The position numbers and the translations under genes are program-made. From assembly GCA_002428225.1 (NCBI GenBank), contig DIUD01000020.1, forward strand, positions 1-48,027: DNA of 48,027 nucleotides. The letters run 5' to 3'. The DNA comes from Roseovarius sp. UBA6167 (GTDB taxonomy: Bacteria; Pseudomonadota; Alphaproteobacteria; Rhodobacterales; Rhodobacteraceae). Under the pieces are notes generated by a model. The model saw nothing but the letters and a program-made list of their open reading frames with translations. It did not search any database and was not told the origin of the DNA. The first letter of the stretch is position 1; each line of letters starts with the position of its first letter. This document shows positions 16,430 through 25,744 of this stretch, one piece after another.

Positions 16430-17764
16430 TCACCAGTTATCCCGAAACCATTTGACCGCGCGCCTGAGTGAGCGCGCCGGGTAGCGATCCACGGGAATTT
16501 CGAAATCCCACCATTCATCCTGCGGGTTGGCTGCAAACAGGCACATGCCGACCGCGCTGGCAAAGGCCGGGCCGGTCGCCGCCTGCGGCAGCCCGTGCAC
16601 CCGCAAGGGCCGCCCGAGCCGCACCCGGTGGCCCAGGATACGGCTTGCCAGCCCGTCAAGGCCAGGTATCTGGCTGCCCCCACCCGTCAGCACGATCTGC
16701 TGGCTCGGCAGATGATCGAACCCCGCCGCATCGAGCCGCGCGCGCACCTCTTCGAGGATTTCCTCGACGCGCGGGCGGATGATGCCGATCAGTTCGGCGC
16801 GGCTGACCCGGCGCCGGTCGCGCTCGAAATCGCCGGTATCGCCGCCGATCTCGATCATTTCGCGGTCGTCCATGCCGGTAGCGACAAGGCCGCCGTAGAA
16901 GGTCTTGATCCGCTCGGCGGTGGCCTGCGGCACCTGAAGCCCCATGGAGATGTCGCCGGTCACCTGGTCGCCCCCCATGCGCACCGAGTCGGCGTAGATC
17001 ATGTGTTTCCTGATGAAGATCGACACCCCCGCCGTGCCGCCGCCCAGATCGATGCAGGCCGCGCCCAGCTCCTGCTCGTCCTCGACCAGCGCGGCGATGC
17101 CCGAGACATAGGCCGAACTGGCCACGCCCGCCAATTCCAGATCGCAGCGCTTGACGCAATGCGCGAGGTTCTGGATCGCCACCGCATCGACGGTGAGCAT
17201 ATGCATGTCCGTCGTGAGGGTATCGCCGATCTGCCCGCGCGGGTCGATCAGGCCAGAGCGGTGATCGAGTGCGAAATTGACCGGCTGCGCGTGCAGCACC
17301 TCGCGCCCGTCGCCGATATCGGGCACCTCGCAGGCGCTCAGCACGCGGCTGATGTCCTGCTCGCTGACCGTGTGGTCGGCGACCGCGACCTCGCCTGCCA
17401 GCCCGTAGCTGCGCGGCCCCGCGCCCGAGAAACAGGCGATGACGTGATCCACCCGGATGCCGGCCATCTTCTGCGCCGCCTGAAGCGCCGTGCGAATCGC
17501 GCGCTCGGTCTCGGCCATGGCCTCGATCTCGCCATAGCGCACCCCGCGCGAGCGCGTCGTCGCCGCGCCGATCACCCGGAATCCGGCCTGACCGGCCATG
17601 CGCCCGACCTCCTCGGCCTCGGCAAAGCGACCCGTGCCGTCAAAGCGCAGCACGAGGCAGGATATCTTGGAGGTGCCCACGTCGAGCACGGCCACCACGC
17701 CGCGCTGGATCGCCGCCTTGCGCATCGCGCGCATCGTCCTTTGGGATTCGTAAAGCTCGATCAT
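16430..17764 (-). CDS. ftsA: Cell division protein FtsA
   Basis: Actin-like ATPase that anchors FtsZ to the membrane and recruits later division proteins. The actin-fold phosphate-1 loop is VAVLDVGTSKISCLV near residues 23-37, and the phosphate-2 loop is CIDLGGGTAGVSIF. The adenosine motif is IVLTGGGSQIPGLD. The C-terminus is basic and amphipathic (RSLRRAVKWFRDNW), fitting the membrane-targeting helix. At 444 residues it is full length. Its start overlaps the ftsQ stop by four bases, so ftsQ and ftsA are translationally coupled. A palindrome and the ftsZ promoter region follow. Confidence 0.97.
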   Translation of the reverse strand: MIELYESQRTMRAMRKAAIQRGVVAVLDVGTSKISCLVLRFDGTGRFAEAEEVGRMAGQAGFRVIGAATTRSRGVRYGEIEAMAETERAIRTALQAAQKMAGIRVDHVIACFSGAGPRSYGLAGEVAVADHTVSEQDISRVLSACEVPDIGDGREVLHAQPVNFALDHRSGLIDPRGQIGDTLTTDMHMLTVDAVAIQNLAHCVKRCDLELAGVASSAYVSGIAALVEDEQELGAACIDLGGGTAGVSIFIRKHMIYADSVRMGGDQVTGDISMGLQVPQATAERIKTFYGGLVATGMDDREMIEIGGDTGDFERDRRRVSRAELIGIIRPRVEEILEEVRARLDAAGFDHLPSQQIVLTGGGSQIPGLDGLASRILGHRVRLGRPLRVHGLPQAATGPAFASAVGMCLFAANPQDEWWDFEIPVDRYPARSLRRAVKWFRDNW

Positions 17765-18654
17765 CTGCCCTTTGCCCCTGAACTATTGCCTGCCGCGCCG
17801 CTGGCGCTGGTGATACGCCACCATTCTTCGGTGGCCGCCTCGCTCAGCCGCACCGTGGGGCGCGCGCCAAGCCGCATGTCGATTGCCACGAGATCGCGCC
17901 CCAGAATGTCGCTGGACCTGTCGAGCACGATCACCCGCTCAAGCGCGCGCACCGGCTCGGTCTCGGGCAGAAGCACCCGCTTGCCATCGGCCAGAACCAG
18001 ATCCCAGCGCCGCTCGCCCATCCGCACAAGGCCGCGCACCGGTGCCCCCAGCGCGCGGGCGGCGGCGAGAATGTCGAGCGCCTGCGCCACCGCGCGATCC
18101 GCTCCCGCGCCGGTCAGCACCGGCAGGTCGGGCCGCTCGGCGCGCTCGGCGATGCTGGCAATCGCCGCGCCGGTGATGTCGAGCACGTCGATCTCCTCGC
18201 GCGTCCGCCACAGCGCCACCGGCACCCGCTCGGTGATCTCGACCGCAAGGACACCGCCCTGCCGGATTCGCACATTGGCGCGCGCGACGGCGGGCAGGTC
18301 CTCGACCATGGCGCGGATCGCGGGCAGGTCCAGATCAAAGGAACTGGCTGGCAGTTCGTAGGGAAATATCTCACGGATATCCTCCTGCACATGCGCGCTC
18401 GCCCCCTCCAGCGCCATGAGGTGCACCATGAATTCGGGGCGCGTCTCGATCTGGCGGCGGATCCCGGTGAATTTCTCGCCCAGGGCCTCGCGCCGCCCGG
18501 CATCGGCGAGATAGCCCCCCGCCAGCCCGGCGATCACCAGCACCGGCACCCCCAGCCGGAACAGCCGCCGATAGACCGGCGTCAGGCGCATCCGCTCCAG
18601 CCGGTAGCGCAGCCGCGAGGGCGCGGGATCGGTGCGCGGGCTCACCTGTCGCAT
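17761..18654 (-). CDS. ftsQ: Cell division protein FtsQ
   Basis: Bitopic inner-membrane protein bridging cytoplasmic and periplasmic divisome parts. A basic cytoplasmic tail of about 32 residues precedes one transmembrane helix (about 33-51, LGVPVLVIAGLAGG). A POTRA-like region follows (residues about 80-150, with AVARANVRIRQGGVLAVEITERVPVALW) and then the FtsQ beta domain. At 297 residues it is typical for alphaproteobacteria. It overlaps the 3' end of ddl by 13 bases and the ftsA start by four, so it sits inside one operon. Confidence 0.95.
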   Translation of the reverse strand: MRQVSPRTDPAPSRLRYRLERMRLTPVYRRLFRLGVPVLVIAGLAGGYLADAGRREALGEKFTGIRRQIETRPEFMVHLMALEGASAHVQEDIREIFPYELPASSFDLDLPAIRAMVEDLPAVARANVRIRQGGVLAVEITERVPVALWRTREEIDVLDITGAAIASIAERAERPDLPVLTGAGADRAVAQALDILAAARALGAPVRGLVRMGERRWDLVLADGKRVLLPETEPVRALERVIVLDRSSDILGRDLVAIDMRLGARPTVRLSEAATEEWWRITSASGAAGNSSGAKGR

Positions 18655-19562
18655 GAGGCGTCCTCCACCATCCAGCGCACCAGTTCGGGGAACGAGACCC
18701 CCACCGCCTGCGCCTGTTCGGGCACCAGCGAGGTGGGCGTCATGCCGGGCTGCGTGTTGGTCTCGAGCAGGATCAGCCCGTCAAGCCCGCGCGCCTCGTC
18801 CCAGCGGAAATCGGTCCGGCTCACCCCGCGACAGCCAAGCGCGATATGCGCGCGCAGGGCATATTCGAGACAGGCCGCGAAGATCTCGGGCGGCAGATCG
18901 GCGGGGATGACATGGCGCGAGGCGCCGGGCGTGTATTTCGCATCGTAGTCATACCAGCCGTCGGTGAGAATGTCGGTCACGGTCAGCGCCCGGTCGCCCA
19001 TCACCGTGGTGGTCAGCTCCCGCCCCGGCGCGAAGGTCTCGACCATCACCACCTCGGGCATCGCATCCGAAAGCTGCGGCGGCGCCTCGGTCGCCTCGTG
19101 CACCAGATAGACGCCGACCGAGGAGCCCTCGTTATTGGGCTTGACCACATAGGGCGGGGGCATGACATGGCGCGAGCGCACCTCGTCGCGGGGCGCGAGC
19201 ACGCTGTCCACCACCGGCAGACCGGCGGTGCGATAGGCGGCCTTGGCGCGCTCCTTGTCCATCGCCAGGGCCGAGGACAGCACCCCCGAATGGGTATAGG
19301 GCAGGCGCAGCCATTCCAGCAGGCCCTGAACACAGCCATCCTCGCCCCAGCGACCGTGGAGCGCGTTGAACACCACATCGGGGGAAATCTCTTGCAGGCG
19401 CGCGCACAGGTCGGCCCCGGCGTCCACCTCGGCCACCTGATAGCCCGCCTCCCGCAACGCCGCGATGCATCCGCGTCCCGTGGACAGCGACACCTCGCGT
19501 TCAGCCGAGGGACCGCCCATTATCACCGCAACCAACGGGGAAGTTCTGCCCGAACGACCCAA
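18642..19562 (-). CDS. ddl: D-alanine--D-alanine ligase
   Basis: ATP-grasp enzyme making the D-Ala-D-Ala dipeptide for peptidoglycan. Visible are VAVIMGGPSAEREVSLSTGR at the N-terminus, ALHGRWGEDG, the ATP-binding VVKPNNEGSSVGVYLV, and the metal site near LLETNTQPGMT. The start is uncertain. A TTG at 19562, preceded by GAGG seven bases away, gives a 306-residue protein of normal length. The next upstream ATG (19658) would add 32 residues without family resemblance and overlap murB. I prefer TTG. It is followed by ftsQ with a 13-base overlap. Confidence 0.94.
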   Translation of the reverse strand: MGRSGRTSPLVAVIMGGPSAEREVSLSTGRGCIAALREAGYQVAEVDAGADLCARLQEISPDVVFNALHGRWGEDGCVQGLLEWLRLPYTHSGVLSSALAMDKERAKAAYRTAGLPVVDSVLAPRDEVRSRHVMPPPYVVKPNNEGSSVGVYLVHEATEAPPQLSDAMPEVVMVETFAPGRELTTTVMGDRALTVTDILTDGWYDYDAKYTPGASRHVIPADLPPEIFAACLEYALRAHIALGCRGVSRTDFRWDEARGLDGLILLETNTQPGMTPTSLVPEQAQAVGVSFPELVRWMVEDASCDR

Positions 19563-19641
19563 ACCCTTGCCTCGATATCCCGGGCCTGATTGCGGCCCGT
19601 GTTGTCTTGTTTCTGCTCGATCGCGGCTGTTCTTGCGCGTA

Positions 19642-20580
19642 TTATCGCGCGCCGCCATCCGGGGCCGGTTCGCCGACCCTCATGATTTCCCACTCTAACG
19701 CTATTCCGCTGTTTTGGAAAACCCTTTTTCGCACCTCTTCGCCGAGGCCCTCGAGATCGGCGGCAGAGGCCCCGCCGGTGTTGATAAGGAAATTGGGGTG
19801 TTTCGCGCTCATCTGCGCGCCCCCCAGCCGCGCGCCGCGCATCCCCGCCGCGTCGATCACCTTCCACGCCTTGAGGTCATGCACATCGTCGGCGCGGCCC
19901 GTGCTGCTGAAACCCGCCGGGTTGCGAAAGGTCGAGCCGGCGCTGCGCTCGCGGGTGGGTTGCGTCGCGTCGCGGCGGGCGACCTGCTCTGTCATCTTCG
20001 CGGCCAGCGCCTCGGGCCGGTCCGTCCCGGCCTCGAATGTCGCCTCGATCAGCACCCAGTCCTCGGGCAGGCGGCTCTGGCGATAGCCAAAGTGCAGATC
20101 GCCGGGGCCGAGCGTCACAACCTTGCCCGCGCGCGTCACCGCGCGCGCCTGCACGAGGTGATCGGCCACGTAGGCGCCGTAGCAGCCCGCGTTCATCCGC
20201 ACCGCGCCGCCGATGCTGCCGGGAATGGTGCGCAGAAAGGTCAGGTCAATGCCCGCCTCTGCTGCGCGCCGCGCCACATGCGCGTCGAGCGCCGCCGCCC
20301 CGGCGATGACGCGCCCCCCCTCCACCCGGATCGCGTTGAAGCCGCGCCCGAGCCGGATCACCACACCGCGAATGCCGCCATCGCGCACGATGAGGTTGGA
20401 TCCGACACCCATCGCAAACACCGGGGTCGCGGGATCGAGCGCGGCAAGGAAGGCGCACAGATCCTCGGGATCGGCGGGCTGGAACAGCCATTCCGCCGGT
20501 CCGCCGACGCGCAGCCACGTCAGATCGGCCAGGGAACGGTCCGGCGTCAGCGCGCCACGGGTCCGGGGCATCGTCGTCAT
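19642..20580 (-). CDS. murB: UDP-N-acetylenolpyruvoylglucosamine reductase
   Basis: FAD/NADPH enzyme that reduces UDP-GlcNAc-enolpyruvate to UDP-MurNAc in the cytoplasm. Motifs are LTWLRVGGPAEWL, the FAD-binding GVGSNLIVRDGG, RTIPGSIGGAVRMNAGCYG, the catalytic serine in RSAGSTFRNP, and the C-terminal glutamate in EWEIMRVGEP. The compact form lacking an extra beta-alpha insertion suggests type II or a short type. At 312 residues it is normal. The start is ATG 20580 (MTTMPRTRG), with 20571 as an alternative. In relatives murC or murG commonly precede; here a D-lactate-type dehydrogenase gene does. Confidence 0.96.
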   Translation of the reverse strand: MTTMPRTRGALTPDRSLADLTWLRVGGPAEWLFQPADPEDLCAFLAALDPATPVFAMGVGSNLIVRDGGIRGVVIRLGRGFNAIRVEGGRVIAGAAALDAHVARRAAEAGIDLTFLRTIPGSIGGAVRMNAGCYGAYVADHLVQARAVTRAGKVVTLGPGDLHFGYRQSRLPEDWVLIEATFEAGTDRPEALAAKMTEQVARRDATQPTRERSAGSTFRNPAGFSSTGRADDVHDLKAWKVIDAAGMRGARLGGAQMSAKHPNFLINTGGASAADLEGLGEEVRKRVFQNSGIALEWEIMRVGEPAPDGGAR

Positions 20581-20622
20581 GCCCCGGCTTTTGCCCGCGC
20601 GCGCGTCAAAGAGCAAGCCGCC

Positions 20623-21999
20623 TCAGTTGCGCGGCGGCACCATCTTGCCGGGATTCATGATGTTGTCGGGATCGAGCGCGGCCTTGATCGTCCCCATCAT
20701 CGCCCAGCCCGGCCCGTGCTCGCGCGCCATGTAACCCAGCTTGCCCACGCCGATGCCGTGCTCGCCGGTGGCCGTGCCGCCCATGGCAAGCGAGCGTTCG
20801 ACCATGCGCTCGGCGGCGGCCTTGGCGCGGGACAGCTCCTCGGCGTCGCCGTCACGCACCAGCAGCGAGGCATGGAAATTGCCGTCGCCGACATGGCCCA
20901 GGATCGGCCCGTGCACACCCGATTGCGCCAGATCGGCGCGGGTTTCCTCGATCGCCTCGGCCAGCCGCGAGATCGGCACGCAAATGTCGGTGACGATCGC
21001 GCGCGCGCCCGGACGGCTGGCAAGCACCGCGTAATAGGCATTGTGGCGCATCGTCCACAGCGCGCGGCGCGCCTCGGGCCTGGTCGCCCAGTCGAAGCCG
21101 GAGCCGTGGTGATCGGCGGCAATCGCGCCAAAGGCCTCGGCCTGCTCGGCAACGCCGGCGGCGCTGCCGTGAAATTCGAGCAGCAGATGGGGCTTTTCGG
21201 GCAGGTTCATCTTGGCATAGGCGTTGACCGCGCGCACACTGTCCTCGTCCAGAAGCTCGATCCGCGCCATCGGAATCCCGCACTGGATCGTGTCGATCAC
21301 GGTCTGCACCGCGCCCGCCACGCTCTCGAACGCGCAGACCGCCGCCGAGATCGCCTCGGGCTGGCCGTGCAGGCGCAGCGTCAACTCGGTGATGAGGCCA
21401 AGCGTGCCCTCGGAGCCCACGAAAAGTGCCGTCAGGTCATAGCCCGCCGCGGATTTGCGCGCCGCCGTGCCGGTGCGGATCACCTCGCCCCTTGCCGTCA
21501 CCACCTCCAGCCCCAGCACGTTGTCGCGCATCGTGCCGTAGCGCACGGCGGTGGTGCCGCTTGCGCGCGTCGAGGCCATGCCGCCAAGCGAGGCATTGGC
21601 GCCGGGATCGACCGGAAACATCAGCCCGGTCGCGCGCAATGCCTCGTTGAGCGCCTCGCGGGTGACACCGGGTTGCACACGCGCCACCATATCGGCCTGC
21701 GCCACCTCCAGCACCCGGTTCATGCGGCTGAAATCCACCACCACCCCGCCCGAGAACGCCTGCGCCTGGCCTTCCAGAGAGGTGCCCGTGCCCCAGCCCA
21801 CCACCGGCACGCGATGGCGCGCGCAGGCGGCGACGATGCGCGCCACCTCCTCGGTGCTCTCGGGCCAGGCCACGGCGTCGGGCGGGCTGAGCGGGAAATA
21901 CGATTCGCTCGCGCCGTGCAGGTCCAGATCGGACTTGGAGCGGCTGAGCCGTTGGCCTAGGAAGGAAGAAAGGTCGGCAAGAGCGGTCTGCATGTCCAT
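20623..21999 (-). CDS. FAD-linked oxidoreductase, D-lactate dehydrogenase (cytochrome)-like
   Basis: GlcD/DLD-type flavoenzyme. The FAD-binding type-4 domain covers about residues 35-175, with VPVVGWGTGTSLEGQ and VDPGANASLGGMASTRASGT; the FAD-oxidase C-terminal domain covers about 215-455, with GHVGDGNFHASLLV and TGEHGIGVGKLGYM. The closest named group by pattern is D-lactate dehydrogenase (cytochrome) of the yeast Dld1 type, which oxidises D-lactate to pyruvate. At 458 residues it is full length with no signal peptide. It starts MDMQ at 21999, with 21993 possible. Its position between murB and a ClC gene looks incidental. Glycolate or other 2-hydroxyacid substrates cannot be excluded. The glyoxalase gene at 25.9 kb could supply D-lactate via GloB, which is not in this window. 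Confidence 0.88.
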   Translation of the reverse strand: MDMQTALADLSSFLGQRLSRSKSDLDLHGASESYFPLSPPDAVAWPESTEEVARIVAACARHRVPVVGWGTGTSLEGQAQAFSGGVVVDFSRMNRVLEVAQADMVARVQPGVTREALNEALRATGLMFPVDPGANASLGGMASTRASGTTAVRYGTMRDNVLGLEVVTARGEVIRTGTAARKSAAGYDLTALFVGSEGTLGLITELTLRLHGQPEAISAAVCAFESVAGAVQTVIDTIQCGIPMARIELLDEDSVRAVNAYAKMNLPEKPHLLLEFHGSAAGVAEQAEAFGAIAADHHGSGFDWATRPEARRALWTMRHNAYYAVLASRPGARAIVTDICVPISRLAEAIEETRADLAQSGVHGPILGHVGDGNFHASLLVRDGDAEELSRAKAAAERMVERSLAMGGTATGEHGIGVGKLGYMAREHGPGWAMMGTIKAALDPDNIMNPGKMVPPRN

Positions 22000-22090
22000 G
22001 GGCTAACTTTCGGTCGTGTTTGCCGAATTACCCTAGGCGAAAACGGCGCGATGCGAAAGCGGGGGCGAGAGGGTTCATTCGGATGATGGC

Positions 22091-23782
22091 GTGACGCAGC
22101 CAGGCGACAGATCGTTTATCGCACGCCAGCGCCGGGCGGGGGCGATCCGCCTGCGCGAGGGCTGGCGGATGATGCGCAAGCGCGGCCCGAGCCAGTTCCA
22201 GTTCTGGGTGATCGCGCTGCTTGTCGGCATCGCGTCGGGGCTTGCGGCGGTCGCCTTCCGCAAGGGGATCGAGGCGCTGGAGGGCCTGCTTTACCAGACC
22301 GACGATGTCGCGCGGCTGCATTCGCTGGCCGAACAGTTGGCGTGGTACTGGGTGCTGCTGGTGCCGGTGGCGGGGGGCCTGTTGGTGGGGTTGATCCTGC
22401 ACCGGTTCACCGATGACGGGCGGGTGCGCGCGGTCGCCGATGTGATCGAGGGCGCGGCGCTGACCGAAGGGCGGGTGGAGCGGCGCGAGGGGCTGGCCTC
22501 GGCCGCCGCGTCGCTGATCACGCTCGGCGCGGGCGGCTCCTCGGGGCGCGAGGGGCCGGTGGTGCATCTCGCGGGGGTGATTTCCTCCTGGGTGAGCGAG
22601 CGCATCCAGGCCGACGGCATCACCGGGCGCGACCTGCTGGGCTGTGCGGTCGCCGCCGCCGTCTCGGCCTCGTTCAACGCGCCGATCGCCGGCGCGCTCT
22701 TTGCGCTCGAGGTGGTGTTGCGGCATTTCGCGGTCCACGCCTTCTCTCCCATCGTGATCGCCTCGGTCGCGGGCACGGTCATCAACCGGCTCTTCTTCGG
22801 CGACATGACCGAATTTACCATGCCGGGAACGAGCGTGCTGGAATTCTATGTCGAACTGCCCGCCTTTCTGATCCTCGGGCTGGTCTGCGGGCTGGTGGCG
22901 GCGCTGATGATGATGGCGATCTTCGTGGCCGAGGACGCGGCGGGGCATCTGCAACTGCGGCTGCGTGTGCCGCGCTGGCTGCGGCCTGCGGGCGCGGGGC
23001 TGCTGCTCGGGGGGCTGGCGATATTCTTTCCCCACATCATCGGCGTGGGATACGAGACCACCTATGCTGCCCTCACCGGCAAGCTGATCTGGCACGAGGC
23101 GATGATATTCGCGGTGCTCAAGGTGGTGGCGGTGGCGATCACCATCGGCGGGCGCATGGGGGGCGGCGTGTTCTCGCCCTCGCTGATGGTGGGCGCGCTG
23201 ACGGGTCTTGCCTTTGGCCATGTCGCCACGGCCATTCTGCCCGACTATTCCGGCACGCTGACGCTCTACGCGCTGGCGGGCATGGGGGCGGTGGCGGCGG
23301 CGGTGCTGGGCGCGCCGATCTCGACCACGCTGATCGTGTTCGAACTGACCGGAGACTGGCAGACCGGGCTGGCGGTGATGGTCGCGGTCTCGACCTCGAC
23401 GGCACTCGGTTCGCGGCTGGTCCGGCGGTCGTTCTTTCTCACGCAACTCATGCGGCGCGGCATCCGGCTTGCCGCCGGACCGCAGGATTACCTGCTGGGG
23501 ATGTTCCGCGTCACCCGTCTCATGCGCCCGCCCGATCACGACCGCGCGGCAAGCGAGGAACAATGCTGGTCGCTGATCGAGCAGGGGCTCTACCTCGATG
23601 CGCGCGCGACGCTCGAGACGGCCATGCCCGCCTTTGACCGCGCCGGCGTGCCCTTTCTGCCGGTGGTTACCCTCTCGGGCGGCGAGGCCCCGCCCGTGCT
23701 GCTTGGCGCACTCTTTCATGTCGATGCGCTCAGGGCCTACAACCGTGCGCTGGCGGCGGTGACGAAGGAGGAGCACGGGTAA
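22091..23782 (+). CDS. ClC-family chloride channel or H+/Cl- antiporter
   Basis: Polytopic inner-membrane protein with about ten or more hydrophobic segments. Selectivity-filter motifs are present: GSSGREGPVVHLAG, containing the gating glutamate, then ASFNAPIAGALFALE, and GGRMGGGVFSPSLMVGA, matching GxFxP. The usual GSGIP motif is replaced by a less conserved sequence near ALTEGRVERREG, as in some divergent ClCs. The region after residue about 445 is cytoplasmic but too short for a full CBS pair. At 563 residues it is plausible. The GTG at 22091 is the chosen start; a later ATG near MMRKRG is possible. The gating glutamate suggests a transporter-type member; anion specificity is not provable. 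Confidence 0.9.
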   Translation: MTQPGDRSFIARQRRAGAIRLREGWRMMRKRGPSQFQFWVIALLVGIASGLAAVAFRKGIEALEGLLYQTDDVARLHSLAEQLAWYWVLLVPVAGGLLVGLILHRFTDDGRVRAVADVIEGAALTEGRVERREGLASAAASLITLGAGGSSGREGPVVHLAGVISSWVSERIQADGITGRDLLGCAVAAAVSASFNAPIAGALFALEVVLRHFAVHAFSPIVIASVAGTVINRLFFGDMTEFTMPGTSVLEFYVELPAFLILGLVCGLVAALMMMAIFVAEDAAGHLQLRLRVPRWLRPAGAGLLLGGLAIFFPHIIGVGYETTYAALTGKLIWHEAMIFAVLKVVAVAITIGGRMGGGVFSPSLMVGALTGLAFGHVATAILPDYSGTLTLYALAGMGAVAAAVLGAPISTTLIVFELTGDWQTGLAVMVAVSTSTALGSRLVRRSFFLTQLMRRGIRLAAGPQDYLLGMFRVTRLMRPPDHDRAASEEQCWSLIEQGLYLDARATLETAMPAFDRAGVPFLPVVTLSGGEAPPVLLGALFHVDALRAYNRALAAVTKEEHG

Positions 23783-23873
23783 AGGCAAGGGCAGGGGGCC
23801 GACGGCACACCCGGCAGGCAATCGGGCCGAAATCTGGCGGCGGTCATGGACCCGGCCGGTTCGCGTGCCGCGG

Positions 23874-24689
23874 CTATCGCCGCTCTTCGGCCTTGGCGGC
23901 GTTCCAGAGCGCGTCCATCTCTTCGAGATCGCTGTCTTCCGGGCGGCGGCCGGTTTCGGCGAGGCGCGCCTCGATCCACTCGAAACGGCGGGTGAACTTG
24001 GCGTTGGCGCGGCGCAGCGCGGCCTCGGGGCAAAGCCGCATGTGCCGGGCGAGATTGGCCATGACAAAGAGCAGGTCGCCGAACTCCTCCTCGATCCTGT
24101 CGGGATCGGCAAGATCCGCGGCCTCCTGCAATTCCTCGATTTCCTCGCGTATCTTGGGCAGGACATGCGATGCATCCGGCCAGTCAAACCCCACCCGCGC
24201 GGCGCGCTTTTGCAATTTCACCGCGCGGAGCAACGCCGGCAGGCCGAGCGCCACGCCCTCGAGCGTTCCCCGAAGCCCCCCTTGCGCCCGCTCGGCGGCC
24301 TTGACCGCCTCCCAGTCGCGGGTCTGTTGCTCGGCGCTCTTGTCGCGGCTTTGCGCGCCAAAGACATGCGGGTGGCGGGCCACCATCTTGTCGGAGATGG
24401 CATTGGCCACGTCCTCGATGTCGAAAAGCCCCCTGTCGCGCGCGATCTGCGCGTGAAACACCGCCTGCAACAGCAGATCGCCCAGCTCACCGCGCAACTC
24501 GTCCCAGTCGCCGCGCGCGATGGCGTCGGCAACCTCGTAAGCCTCTTCGATGGTATAGGGGGCGATGGTTGCGAAATCCTGCGCGATGTCCCAGGGGCAG
24601 CCCCTCTCGGGGTCGCGCAGCCGCGCCATGATCGCGAGGAGCCGCGCCAGCCCGCCCTGCGGATCGTGGATGAGCGCGTCGTCGGTCAT
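23874..24689 (-). CDS. mazG: Nucleoside triphosphate pyrophosphohydrolase MazG
   Basis: Hydrolyses NTPs and dNTPs to monophosphates plus pyrophosphate, with house-cleaning and ppGpp-related roles. Two MazG repeats are visible: the first with TIEEAYEVADAI and GELGDLLLQAVFHA, the second with KIREEIEELQEA and EEFGDLLFVMANLAR, each carrying the EExxE-x(n)-ExxD metal-binding pattern. At 271 residues it matches E. coli MazG. The ATG at 24689 has an excellent AAGGAGG Shine-Dalgarno; the frame remains open far upstream but without homology. It lies downstream of thyX with about 130 bases between. Confidence 0.95.
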   Translation of the reverse strand: MTDDALIHDPQGGLARLLAIMARLRDPERGCPWDIAQDFATIAPYTIEEAYEVADAIARGDWDELRGELGDLLLQAVFHAQIARDRGLFDIEDVANAISDKMVARHPHVFGAQSRDKSAEQQTRDWEAVKAAERAQGGLRGTLEGVALGLPALLRAVKLQKRAARVGFDWPDASHVLPKIREEIEELQEAADLADPDRIEEEFGDLLFVMANLARHMRLCPEAALRRANAKFTRRFEWIEARLAETGRRPEDSDLEEMDALWNAAKAEERR

Positions 24690-24820
24690 GGGTGCCTCCT
24701 TGCTCCTTCGGTTGCGGGGCCCCCGGGCGGACAGAGGGGGGCGTGTCCTGCCAGGGCCGTGATTTGCCGCCTCGCCGGTCTTGCCGGCAGGGGGGGGCGC
24801 CCGGCGGCATCTGCCCCGCG

Positions 24821-25744
24821 TCACGCGGGGCGCGTCGGGTCGGCGAACGTCTCCTCGAACTCGCGCCATTCCCCGCTGGACATGCCGGAGGTTTCCTGCG
24901 TGACCACCTCGCCCTTGATCAGCCGGCGCACGCAATCCAGAGCCGTGGCCGAGAGCGTCGCGCCGCCCATGCGGTAATCCTCGAAGGCGCGCCAGGTGTG
25001 GGGGACCCAGTCGGCGACAATCGCGCAGATCGCATCCGCGTAAACCCTTATCTCGTATTGTGCGTGCTTGTCCGCCCGCAGGCGCAGGAAATGCAAAAGG
25101 TTGTGCAGGTCGGTTTTCCAATACCACTGGGTATAGATATTGGCGGGCAGGTTCATGCGCGCCAATTCGCGCGCGAGGCCCTGCCCGCCCTCCTGCCCGA
25201 TCATCTGCTCGTAATGGTCATAGCAGCGCATCGCGTCCCCGCGCAGGATGTCGAGCACGCGGGCGGCCGCCTCGCCCGAGAGGGGCGCGCCGCGGCCCTG
25301 GTTGTTGGTCGTGGATTGCGCGGCAAGCGCGTCGGGCGCGGGGATATAGAACTCGCGGTCGAGGATCGAGTAGCGGGCGGAATATTCGTTGACGTTGGCG
25401 GTGCGGTGGCGGATCCATTGCCGCGCCACGAAGACCGGCAGTTTCACATGCAGCTTTATCTCGCACATCTCGAACGGGGTAGAGTGCCAGTGGCGCATGA
25501 GATAGCGGATCAGCCCCTCGTCATTTTGCACCGATTTGGTGCCGCGCCCGTAGGAGACGCGCGCCGCCTGGCAGATGGCGGCATCGTCGCCCATGTAGTC
25601 GATCACCCGCACGAAGCCGTGATCGAGCACCGGATGCGCGGCGTAGAGATGCGCCTCGATCCCCTCGGCTGTGGCGCGCAGGGTCTGGCGCGGGGTCGCG
25701 CGCTGCGCGTCGATTTCGGCCTGTTGGTCCGGGGTCAGCGGCAT
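24821..25744 (-). CDS. thyX: FAD-dependent thymidylate synthase ThyX
   Basis: Methylates dUMP to dTMP using methylene-THF, FAD and NADPH, releasing THF rather than dihydrofolate. The ThyX signature occurs as RHRTANVNEYSARY, close to the RHRxxSxNExSxR consensus with Ala at one position. YWKTDLHNLLHFLRLR and MGGATLSATALD follow as expected. At 307 residues it is normal for alphaproteobacteria. Start ATG 25744 has GAAAGG upstream. No thyA is seen nearby. The stop codon lies in the loop of an 8-bp palindrome (24813-24831). It is divergent from the glyoxalase gene. Confidence 0.96.
   Translation of the reverse strand: MPLTPDQQAEIDAQRATPRQTLRATAEGIEAHLYAAHPVLDHGFVRVIDYMGDDAAICQAARVSYGRGTKSVQNDEGLIRYLMRHWHSTPFEMCEIKLHVKLPVFVARQWIRHRTANVNEYSARYSILDREFYIPAPDALAAQSTTNNQGRGAPLSGEAAARVLDILRGDAMRCYDHYEQMIGQEGGQGLARELARMNLPANIYTQWYWKTDLHNLLHFLRLRADKHAQYEIRVYADAICAIVADWVPHTWRAFEDYRMGGATLSATALDCVRRLIKGEVVTQETSGMSSGEWREFEETFADPTRPA

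Noticed and set aside
18642..19658. Starting ddl at the ATG at 19658.
   Set aside because: It would add 32 residues without family resemblance and overlap the end of murB; the TTG at 19562 has a GAGG Shine-Dalgarno and gives normal length.
19714..24187. Long antisense frames (about 748 and 719 codons) over murB/oxidase and over the ClC gene.
   Set aside because: Composition is Arg/His/Gly-rich, there are no domains, and the opposite strand carries clear families.
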